This document shows, in pieces, positions 36,469 to 44,050 of a DNA stretch of 46,808 nt. Both the position numbers and the translations under genes were made by a program. Numbering within the stretch: the first letter of the stretch is position 1; each line of letters begins with the position of its first letter. Source of the stretch: Zelonia costaricensis (taxonomy: Eukaryota > Euglenozoa > Kinetoplastea > Trypanosomatida > Trypanosomatidae); NCBI GenBank assembly GCA_030849075.1, contig JASAOO010003359.1, forward strand, positions 1-46,808, read 5' to 3'. Below the pieces are notes generated by a model. The model was not told where the DNA came from, ran no database searches, and saw only the letters and a program-made list of their open reading frames with translations.

Positions 36469-36489
36469 TGTGTGTGTGTGTGTGTGTGT
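36469..36489. repeat. (GT)10 run
   Basis: A GT microsatellite followed by GT-rich degenerate sequence, in the spacer upstream of the rotatin-like gene. Confidence 0.85.
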
Positions 36490-36894
36490 CGGTGTGTCGG
36501 TGTGCGTTGGCGTCTTCTGCCAAAAGGGAATGGAAGCGTACCGCTTCGTCTCGCTCTCTGTGTGCGGCCCTGCGCCTTCCAGTGAGTCCGACACGGCCTT
36601 ACGTTTGTGAAGATAGGACGCGGCGCAAGAACACAGGAGGTGGTGGAGGTGCGGCAAGGAGAAGAAGTAAAGGCGCAGGACAAGGGGGGGGGAAGGGCAC
36701 TCAGCTGACTCTTGGCCTGGCCGTCGCGGGGTGCAGTTCCAGTGGAGGCAGCTGAGCTCGAAAGCAGCGCAGGCGCATCACGACTCGATGCGTGCGATTC
36801 TCGCTTTTATGATGATCGCTGCTGTGGTTGGCACTCGATGTTGTCAACCCTCCATCGAAAACGTGCACTGGCGATGGCAAGCAGGAGGCACGCG

Positions 36895-37893
36895 TCAGCC
36901 CCTCACTCGCCCGCCACCCGCGCACGTCCTGACAAGCTCCACCGCGTCGTCCTGCCCAGCGTAGTAGCGGGCCAGGTAACGGCGCTCCTCGAAGCCCAAC
37001 CGGCGGTACATGAGGATCGTCGCCGCAGCGATAGACGCATGTTCCGAACTCGCCAACGGCTCCTCAGCCGCTTCGCCGCCGTCGCCGTCGCGGCTGCGCT
37101 TCCTCGCTCCGGTGCGCAGACTCGGCGCTGCGAGGGTGTGCAGGTGCCACCGTGCAATCTGGTACGGCGCACAGTCCCCGGCGTCGGAGCGGTCCGCCGC
37201 GAACACGCCGGCTGGAGCAGTCGCCGTGGCGAGGCACGCGTGCAACAGCCACGTCGCCAGCCCCCGGCGACGGTAGCGGGGGTGGGTGAGAACGACCTGG
37301 AGGTAGCCCTCGACCGACCCAGCTGAAGATGCCGCGGCGCGCAGCGCGACGCCTCTGCCACTGGCGAAGGAAAGCCGCACCCACACAACACCCACGACAC
37401 ACGCGAACGACGGTGCGTCACTTTCGCTTTCGCGGAGACGTCTGGCGGGCCGACTTGCTGCATCGCTGCCGTCCGCACACTCGAGGCTCGCGGACGTCGC
37501 TGTTACCTCTGCTTGCGCGCCACCCCCTGCCAGCGGGCAACCGCGATCCTCGGAGGGGCCGCATGCCGCGGCTCGCTCTCGCTCGTGCCGCGGCACCGCC
37601 ACCCAGTAGGCGTGCACCTGCAGCAGCTGCGCGCGGCTGCAGGCGGGGTACGGTGCGAAGGACCACTCACCCGCGACGTCCGCATTGGCGGTGTTGAGCT
37701 CCTGCACAACGTCCTCGTACGTGATGGGCGGCGAGGCCTGCGCAGACGCAGTCGGCGCCTGGGACGGTGCTGCGCCCTGCTCCGAACGAGCACCGATGGC
37801 GCGATCCCCACTGCTAACGGCACCGGGCGGTGGCTTGGGCTTGGTGAGGCAGCACACACCGAAACTGGCCGCGAGATCGACTGGGCTGGGCAT
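36895..37893 (-). CDS. GNAT-family acetyltransferase, NAA60/NAA50-like
   Basis: 332 residues; the ATG lies a few bases from an acceptor. The acetyl-CoA-binding motif A is clear: LQVVLTHPRYRRRGLATWLLHACL at about 198-221, with the RRRGLA pyrophosphate loop. A conserved tail (YRRLGFEERRYLARYYAG, about 293-310, then DDAVEL and GGG) resembles the end of NAA60-type N-terminal acetyltransferases, where a Tyr-Leu-x-x-Tyr-Tyr segment follows Gly-Phe. Inserts of about 60 and 40 residues break the fold before motif A and before the tail. NAA60 acetylates N-termini of membrane proteins at the Golgi in animals; no membrane helix is visible here. The GNAT fold is confident. Substrate and NAA60 orthology are inferred, and a histone or ribosomal target remains possible. 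Confidence 0.88.
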   Translation of the reverse strand: MPSPVDLAASFGVCCLTKPKPPPGAVSSGDRAIGARSEQGAAPSQAPTASAQASPPITYEDVVQELNTANADVAGEWSFAPYPACSRAQLLQVHAYWVAVPRHERERAAACGPSEDRGCPLAGGGAQAEVTATSASLECADGSDAASRPARRLRESESDAPSFACVVGVVWVRLSFASGRGVALRAAASSAGSVEGYLQVVLTHPRYRRRGLATWLLHACLATATAPAGVFAADRSDAGDCAPYQIARWHLHTLAAPSLRTGARKRSRDGDGGEAAEEPLASSEHASIAAATILMYRRLGFEERRYLARYYAGQDDAVELVRTCAGGGRVRG

Positions 37894-37902
37894 CTGTGTG
37901 CA

Positions 37903-37940
37903 CTGCTTGGGAGAGGGGGAGGAGTGATGTGAAGGAGGCG
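37903..37940 (-). promoter_or_regulatory. predicted spliced-leader acceptor, GNAT gene
   Basis: A C/T-rich sense-strand stretch ends in AAGCAG, with AG at 37904-37903. A second AG at 37895-37894 directly abuts the ATG, so the leader would be 0-9 nt. Confidence 0.55.
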
Positions 37941-37982
37941 GTGGTGGTCTGTGACAGACGCCATCGCAGCATAACGGTGTGT

Positions 37983-37996
37983 GGGGGGGGGGGGGG
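37983..37996. repeat. 14-G homopolymer
   Basis: Fourteen G on the plus strand, C14 on the sense strand, about 50 nt upstream of the GNAT acceptor tract. Confidence 0.9.
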
Positions 37997-38203
37997 TGGT
38001 TGATTCAAAGCACAGCGGCAAGGAATAGAAGGTCACGCAGAGCTGATGAATGCGCGAAGCTCGGTATCAGCAAGGGAACGTGGCCCGTCTTGCTGTGCAT
38101 GCGCCGCGTACACCGCAGTGGGAGTGGCCGCTACGCACGGCGCGGCGTCGAAGAGGCGGTGCAATCGCAACACACAATGACACGCACTCACGCACGCACA
38201 CTC

Positions 38204-38222
38204 AAACACACACACACACACG
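38204..38222. repeat. (CA)9 run
   Basis: A CA microsatellite in the GNAT/pyridoxal kinase spacer. Confidence 0.85.
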
Positions 38223-38512
38223 CGCCCAGGTTAGCGTGCGCGAACTGACCGCATCCCTTCGCTATAGGTGACCCGCTTCTTTTCCTGTATTCTTGTGTGT
38301 GGTTTCCGCCAGCGCGGTGCCACCGTGCATCTGCCGCACCTTTACAGAGGTGGCAGAGCTCCCAAGACCACGAGCCACATGTGTGTGGTGGAGTAACCGA
38401 TGCAGACGGTGCGCAGCGGAGGCGGCGTCAGGGACCCGGGGGGAGCCTCTCCCAAACAGCCGCTGGCACGTCGTCCTCTGCCTCGCCTCCATCACCTGTC
38501 CCTCACATACAC

Positions 38513-38541
38513 AAACACACACACACACACACACACACAGA
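38513..38541. repeat. (CA)13 run
   Basis: A CA microsatellite about 180 nt downstream of the pyridoxal kinase stop codon on the sense strand. Confidence 0.88.
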
Positions 38542-38720
38542 GACGATACCGTGAACCGAACGAGCGAGTAACAGAGCCGGGGGCGAGGTGAAGCACGGGC
38601 CCCGGCTTGGCGCCCCCACAAATAGAAGCTCAGCACGCCCCCGCGCCACCCCGTCACCTCGGCGACGGCAGTTCGACTGGAGAAGAGGGCGCGGGAGCGC
38701 GGCCCGGCAAACACTTCTGC

Positions 38721-39632
38721 CTACGGCAGGGGCGTCACCGCAATCGCCGTCGTTGGGCGGAGTAGCTTCTCCGGGTCACTCGTAACGCGGAGCTCGCGCG
38801 AGTTCAGCGTCGCGCCGCCGGAGCCGCCACGGGCGATGGTGGCCTTAATGAGGTCCTGCAGCACGCCCATGGCCTTGCCCACCGCCACGTCGATCGGGTC
38901 GCTGTGCGAGAAGGCGACCAGCGAGGCGGCGAAGACGTCGCCGGTGCCGGTGTAGCGGCCCTCGTGGTACGGCACAAGTCCCGTGTACCGCTTCGTCGTG
39001 TTGCTGGCCTTGTCCTGCGACGAGACGAGGAAGCGCAGGTGCGCGGCATCGCCGGGCTCGGCGAACGACTTGATCACAACCGTCGCGGTGCCCTGCGTGT
39101 GGAACCAGTTGGCAGCATCGATGGCAGAGGCCAGGTCCTTCACCTCGATACTGCTGAGGGTGGACGCCTCGAAGTAGTTGGGTGTCGCGATGTCAGCCAC
39201 CGCGAGCAGCTCGCGGTACGCGGTCACAACCTCCTCCTTGCAGTACAGCTTCCCGTCATCGCCCATGACCGGGTCGCAGAAGAACACCACGTCCTTCCTT
39301 TCCGACTGCTGCTGGCGCTGCTCCCGCACCTCGGCCACCGTCGCCGCAATGTGCCGGATGACGTCTGCGTTGTTGATGTAGCCGGTTAGCACGTACGCGT
39401 AGTCGCTCAAGAAGCCGTTGGCGCGCAGCCCGTCGACAATGTTGGTGAACTCGGCGAGGTCCATGCGGTGGCCCTTGATCACCGGGTACCCGCTGTGGTT
39501 GGACAGGCTAACGGTGTTGATGGCATCGACGTCGAAGCCGTGCAGCTGCAGCGGGAAGGTGGCTGCCTTGTTGCCCACATACCCGTGCGTCACGTGGGAC
39601 TGGATGGACAGCACGCTCTTCTCTGCGGACAT
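38721..39632 (-). CDS. PDXK: pyridoxal kinase
   Basis: 303 residues, the normal length for the family. The long open frame extends far upstream but is repeat-rich and has no credible domain, so the start is MSAEKSVLSIQSH, 37 nt after a good acceptor. It matches pyridoxal kinase along its length: SHVTHGYVGNKAA and VDAINTVSLSNHSGY at the start, VLTGYIN, FFCDPVMGDDGKLY, TPNYFEAS and the kinase signature GRYTGTGDVFAASL with catalytic Asp232. It phosphorylates pyridoxal, pyridoxine and pyridoxamine with ATP in the cytosol to supply pyridoxal phosphate. All key motifs are intact. Pyridoxal kinase of L. major lies on chromosome 30 as I recall; synteny was not checked. Confidence 0.97.
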   Translation of the reverse strand: MSAEKSVLSIQSHVTHGYVGNKAATFPLQLHGFDVDAINTVSLSNHSGYPVIKGHRMDLAEFTNIVDGLRANGFLSDYAYVLTGYINNADVIRHIAATVAEVREQRQQQSERKDVVFFCDPVMGDDGKLYCKEEVVTAYRELLAVADIATPNYFEASTLSSIEVKDLASAIDAANWFHTQGTATVVIKSFAEPGDAAHLRFLVSSQDKASNTTKRYTGLVPYHEGRYTGTGDVFAASLVAFSHSDPIDVAVGKAMGVLQDLIKATIARGGSGGATLNSRELRVTSDPEKLLRPTTAIAVTPLP

Positions 39633-39669
39633 GACTTGCGCGGCGGAGATGGGGGAGGGGGACAGAGTT

Positions 39670-39698
39670 CTGCAAGAGAGGCGGGGAGGTGGAGAAGG
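39670..39698 (-). promoter_or_regulatory. predicted spliced-leader acceptor, pyridoxal kinase gene
   Basis: A C/T-rich sense-strand tract ends in TCTTGCAG, with AG at 39671-39670. The leader would be about 37 nt. A second AG lies 3 nt before the ATG. Confidence 0.7.
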
Positions 39699-40691
39699 CA
39701 CGGCACAAGGCGCCGGTAGAGTCGGGCCCACAACGTTACGTCGACCAAGGTCGCAATACGGACGCGGGGATCGCGGAAAAGTAAGAAAGAAAAGAAACGC
39801 GGAGGGCGGAGGGCAGACACCTGGTGCAGACTCGTGGAGTACACACACACACAACTGGAAAGAAGGGACCCGAGCTGTCCCGTACCGTTCCAACTCCTGC
39901 GGCCTCGAATGTGCACGCGAAGCGTGGCTCGGCTGTTGGGCTATGACTGATGCCTCTGTGCGTCGGTGGGTCTGTGCAGGACCTCCCTGTCTGTCTCTCT
40001 CTCTTGCCCGCTCTTCCGGGCCCGCACGCCGCAAATTTGCGGCGGGTTTCAAGTGGGGAAAGGGGGGCGGGAAGTGCGGGAGGTTCGACGCAGCCGAAAG
40101 GGGGGGGGGAGAGAAGAGAAGGAGAAGGCGAGTGTACGTGTGGCGGGGGGGGAGGGGGGGCCACAAGAGCGGGAGCTGGTGTGCGACTGCTGAACCGGAG
40201 TCGCGACGCGAAGGAGACGACAGCACTGAACGGGCGAGAGGAAGCGGGTCGATGTGCTGCGTTGCAGGGGGGAGAGGAGGAGGGGGAGTCGACGAGCAAC
40301 AAGCTGGCACGCAACTGTCCGAGAGGTCTGCGAGGTGCAGGCGAGGCGGGGCGCAAAGACGGAGAAATAAAGTGGCGGGCGGCGATAGTCGCGGAGTGTG
40401 GTGGAGCAGGTTATAGGCTGTGAGAGAGAGAGAGCGGTGAGGTGGCGTAGGACTGGCGCAATCTCGCCCCAGCATGTGGCGTGTGTGGGGTGGTGGCAAT
40501 GGAAGGGGGAGGGGAAGCGATGCAGGGTGGACGGGAGGAATCGAACGGAGTCAACTGGGCATCCGAAAAGGGGGGCCTGACTGGCACACAGACGCGTGCG
40601 GCCACGACACGCACGGAGGGGAGAGGGTGGCGGCGCCCTGGACACCTCTTCTCCCCTCCTCTCCCCTCCTCCTCACCTGCACGTCCGCTTA

Positions 40692-40711
40692 CAGGAAGGT
40701 GCACCTTCCTG
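40692..40711. repeat. perfect 20-bp palindrome followed by a T-run
   Basis: CAGGAAGGTG is followed at once by its exact reverse complement CACCTTCCTG, and then by CTTTTTTCTT on the plus strand. It lies in the gap downstream of the calcyphosin-like gene. Confidence 0.95.
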
Positions 40712-41461
40712 CTTTTTTCTTCTGCTCTGGGTAGCTCCACGCTCATCACATGCGCAGCGTGGCGTACGCCACCTGCGCACGTGATCGTGTGTGCTCTACC
40801 AGCGACGCTCGGAGTGCACCCCTCTTGCGTTGCTTGCCTCTCCATCTTCGCATACTCGCTGGTTGGCATTCTAGGGGAGAAGGAGATGTGCATGCAGCTG
40901 CAAGTGAGGCTGAGTGGGCGAGCGCTACGTGAGGGCAAGGTGATGTGCGGGCACCCCAAGAGAGAGAGAAAGGGGGGGGACACAGAGGGTCCCACAAGGT
41001 CGCCAGACTCTCTGCCGCGAAGTCGACACGACAGCAGCGCATCCCCTCCGCGGAGCACAAGAAATCCGCCAAAGGCGCGCGGCGATGAAGCGCGGACCGC
41101 CAGACCACGAAAGCAGTGACACGAAGGGGTGCGCCACAGGTGCCCGCGTCCTCACCGATTTCTCCTCAGTTCGCCGCCTCGACTGTGCACCAAGCGCCAC
41201 TCTGTGGGCGCGGTAGTTTACATCAGGCACGCCGCAGCCGGTGGCCAGCGAAGGTCCGCCTCATCGGTGCACGAGAGGGAGAGAGAAGAAAAAAGAGAGT
41301 AGAAAACCGGTTCGTGTGCGCACACCACCACGCAAGCAGGTGCATCATGCATCGCAGACGCGTGTTGCCACCAGCTTGCGTCGCAGATGCGTGCACCAGT
41401 CTCCCAGACCCCGCACGCAGCCACCATCGCTGCCTTTTTGCAGTGTTTCTTCGCGCTTCTC

Positions 41462-42712
41462 CTACGGCGTGTAGACGTGCTTGAAGGTCCAGTTGGGTAG
41501 CTTCCACGTGGTCTTCAAGATGCCCAGAAAGACTGCGTCGTCGTCGATAATCGCGCTGAGACCGTTATAGTAGTCGATGAACTCCGTGTACGGCACGAGC
41601 CCGAAGTTGCGCTGATTCTCGTCCCAGATGGCGAGGAAGCCCTTCAGCAGCTTGTCCGCCGTAAAGATGGCGTCGCTGACGACGACGGGGTGCTCCTGGG
41701 CGTTGAAGGTGGCCTGGATGTCTTTGATGTTGACGTTGCCGTCCGAGTCGTAGTCGAGCCGCTGGAACACCTCCAGCACGGCCTTCTTGCGCGTCGAGTT
41801 CATGTGGCCGCGGATATAGTCCATGAACACGTCGTAGTCGACGCGCTCCTCGCACGATGCCTCGCCGGGCGAGGCCGGCTGCACCACCTCTTCGTGCGGG
41901 AATGCGTTGAAGATGGTGCTCGTGACCGCCTCGATGCTAAGCTGCGCGTTGCGCGTGTCGCCGAGGGAGCTGGCGTGGGCACCGAAGGCGCGAGAGCCGC
42001 GGACAAGCTGCCGCACGCCGTCGCGCGTCATCCAGCGCCGTCCGTCCTCGGTGACGGCGCGGAACGGGCGCCCCATCGCCTTCATGCCGATCTCCGGGAT
42101 GCCACCACCGGCGTGGTCGATGTACGCGTCGCGCAGCTGGGTCAGCAGCTCCAGCACGGAGTCCTCGAGCCGCGCCGGCACCCGCTCCCCACCCGGGGCC
42201 CGCAGCGTTGACAGCATCGTGTGCGGGTTCTGCACAGAGCTGCTGTTGAGGTTCGCGACAGGCGCCATGGAGTAGGTCTTCGTCTTGAGGTGGCTCACAT
42301 CCACCGAGACGATCTTGAACCGCTTCACGGCGTCGTCGCGCTGGTTCTGCGGGGGGCCAAGCACAATGACGTTGTCGACTTGGAAGTCGTCGGTGATGTA
42401 CGTGGTCGAGTTGGCCGTGTCCGCGTCGTAGCTGCGCGCCGAGTCCGCAGCGCTGGAGACGTCGGCCGCCTTGAGGTAGACATCGAACGGGTAGGCTGCG
42501 AAGTGCTTCAGCTCGGTGTAGCCCATGTTGCCGATGATAGAGCGCACCTCCTCCAGGAAGAAGCCGTGCCAGCGGGGGTAGTAGCAGCCGAAGAAGTACC
42601 GCTGGTTGTCGCGGCCGTCCGCGGAGAGCTGCTCGCAGTGGAAGCGGAGGTAGTCGCCCCGCTCGATGCGGACCACGTCGCTGTAGAGCGACGCATCCAT
42701 GCGAACGGACAT
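41462..42712 (-). CDS. calcyphosin-like EF-hand protein
   Basis: 416 residues from the first ATG; a second ATG follows four codons later. The C-terminal half (about 280-416) matches the calcyphosin/CAPS family. It has a helix before the loop, one canonical calcium loop DYDSDGNVNIKD (about 313-324), the family's FNAQEHP, a degenerate next hand (IWDENQRNFGLVPYTEF) and the end DYYNGLSAIIDDDAVFLGILKTTWKL. The first 200 residues form a different domain with RYFFGCYYPRWHGFF (39-52) that I cannot name. It may be a ligand-binding or flagellar-scaffold domain, as long calcyphosin-like proteins (CAPS2 type) in ciliates and algae have N-terminal extensions. A regulatory or axonemal calcium sensor is likely but unproven. 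The PP2A B'' type was considered, but calcyphosin fits better. Confidence 0.87.
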   Translation of the reverse strand: MSVRMDASLYSDVVRIERGDYLRFHCEQLSADGRDNQRYFFGCYYPRWHGFFLEEVRSIIGNMGYTELKHFAAYPFDVYLKAADVSSAADSARSYDADTANSTTYITDDFQVDNVIVLGPPQNQRDDAVKRFKIVSVDVSHLKTKTYSMAPVANLNSSSVQNPHTMLSTLRAPGGERVPARLEDSVLELLTQLRDAYIDHAGGGIPEIGMKAMGRPFRAVTEDGRRWMTRDGVRQLVRGSRAFGAHASSLGDTRNAQLSIEAVTSTIFNAFPHEEVVQPASPGEASCEERVDYDVFMDYIRGHMNSTRKKAVLEVFQRLDYDSDGNVNIKDIQATFNAQEHPVVVSDAIFTADKLLKGFLAIWDENQRNFGLVPYTEFIDYYNGLSAIIDDDAVFLGILKTTWKLPNWTFKHVYTP

Positions 42713-42777
42713 TTTGGCCTGAGCCGCCGCCCTCGTTGACGTCGGTGCGTATAGGGTGATGCTGTGCAGCGAAGGCG

Positions 42778-42830
42778 CTGAGCACGCCGTGGATGAAGTT
42801 GATCAAGAAGCCCCAAGAAAACAAAAGCCA
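42778..42830 (-). promoter_or_regulatory. predicted spliced-leader acceptor, calcyphosin-like gene
   Basis: A T-rich sense-strand tract (TTTTGTTTTCTT followed by C/T-rich sequence) leads to GTGCTCAG, with AG at 42779-42778. The leader would be about 65 nt. Confidence 0.5.
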
Positions 42831-44028
42831 GAAGGCAGGCAGAGGTGCCCTGCGCTGCCGCGCACATGCACAGGGAGGGAAAGGGGCGCACACGATGGCA
42901 TCGAAAGACGGCAATGGGAAGAACACAAGTGGATGCAAGTTGCGTTGTGAGCTGCTTCTGAGAAGACGCGCAAGTCGAGAGGAAGCGGCGCCTACCGGCT
43001 GCGTGCACGTCCACGGGGATGGGGGAGGAGGGGGGGTCGTCAGCTGCCACACATCCCGTTTCGTCTTCAACACACGTGCGCCTCCCCTCCCCCCAACCCT
43101 CTTCCCTCTCTGTTTCGTTTGCCTCCTTCGTCGCGTAGACGAGAGAGAGAGAGCTGCTTGCGCGACAGAGAGGGGGAGAGGCCGCTGGCTTGTGCTTCCC
43201 GCTTCCACGGCTATCACGGGGCACCAAAGACGCAGAGCGAAGGGTTGGCACGTGCCGGCATCTCCCGCCCCTCCCCTCCCCCTTCTCTCTCCTTTGTTGC
43301 TTGCCGTCACCATCGCAAACCCTCCCCTTTCTCTTCGCCGTTTCCCTCTTCTTGCTTGATCCCTTCCTTTTTTTTCTTGTCGTATTAACTCATCAGGGAA
43401 GCCGAAACACACAACGCGCGGGCAGTAGTTAAGATACAACACACATACACACTCACACAACTCCCACCACCTACACGATCGCGGTCAAACGCCCGCGCCG
43501 GCACCGCCTTTTTAGGGGAGAGGAACGACGAGAGCTGCGCAGCACGTGGAGCGGCATCGACGTGCATCGAGACCGCGATTAGCGCGACGAGGGGTGGCTG
43601 CGGGGTGCTCGGACGCAGTGTACTCGCACGAACGCAGTCAGCGTTCAGTGCCTTGACGGGGAAGAAGGAGAGGTGTGGGGCGACGCACAATGCCGTCTGC
43701 TGAGAAGGCCGGCAGCCCTCTAGGCCACCCTAGATGGACGGAGAAGGCACAGCGGAGGCAGAAGAATAGTACAGACCGTGTAGTAGGTACGCGCCTCCAT
43801 ACACACGCACACCAACTGGCCCTACACCATCACCACCTCTGCCCGGATGCCGCCGCGTCACCATCATGCGCCACGCGTTGTTGTTGCCTCGTACCTATCC
43901 TCCGCCCACCTTCCTCCTCCCTGACCCCCCACCCCCCCCCCCTCTCTCCCCCTCTCCCTCTCCCTCTCCATCACCAGCACCAGCTCTCCGCCTTGCCCCG
44001 CAATCCCGGTTACTCGCACCACCACTTT

Positions 44029-44040
44029 GGGGGGGGGGGG
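44029..44040. repeat. 12-G homopolymer next to a stop codon
   Basis: Twelve G on the plus strand. On the sense strand this is C12 starting about 10 nt after the ZNF598-like stop codon. Confidence 0.9.
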
Positions 44041-44050
44041 CGCCGTCTGC

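Larger units (their letters stand above)
36172..36894. other. inter-gene spacer, rotatin-like to GNAT gene
   Basis: About 0.72 kb with no credible gene. It contains a GT run (36469-36489), a short G8 run (36685-36692) and the rotatin-like leader at the left end. The middle is spacer and the right end is the GNAT 3' UTR. Confidence 0.65.
37894..38720. other. inter-gene spacer, GNAT to pyridoxal kinase gene
   Basis: About 0.83 kb with no credible gene. It contains a 14-G tract (37983-37996), CA runs at 38204-38222 and 38513-38541, and the C-rich GNAT acceptor region at the left end. Confidence 0.65.
39633..41461. other. inter-gene spacer, pyridoxal kinase to calcyphosin-like gene (1.8 kb)
   Basis: The second longest gene-free interval. 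No open frame looks coding. It contains the kinase acceptor at the left, a CA run (39841-39853), purine-rich G-tracts (40100-40160 and 40260-40290), a perfect 20-bp palindrome followed by a T-run (40692-40718), and the 3' UTR of the calcyphosin-like gene at the right end. Confidence 0.6.
42713..44050. other. inter-gene spacer, calcyphosin-like to ZNF598-like gene (1.3 kb)
   Basis: No credible gene. It contains the calcyphosin-like leader (left), T/C-rich blocks (43085-43110 and 43263-43380), a C-rich block (43926-43960), a CT-rich repeat near 43948-43970 and a 12-G tract (44029-44040) that is C12 ten bases past the ZNF598-like stop. Confidence 0.65.

Noticed and set aside
36801..36830. ATGATGA string resembling a C/D snoRNA C box
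   Set aside because: No D box (CTGA) at a suitable distance and no terminal stem.
39633..40499. N-terminal extension of pyridoxal kinase by almost 290 codons
   Set aside because: The extension begins at a non-ATG codon, is Pro/Ser/Leu-rich low-complexity sequence and contains the predicted splice acceptor. The kinase fold is complete from MSAEKS.
40692..40718. Bacterial-type intrinsic terminator
   Set aside because: The stem is a gapless palindrome with no loop room, and the genome is a trypanosomatid where such terminators do not act. Kept only as an unexplained palindrome.
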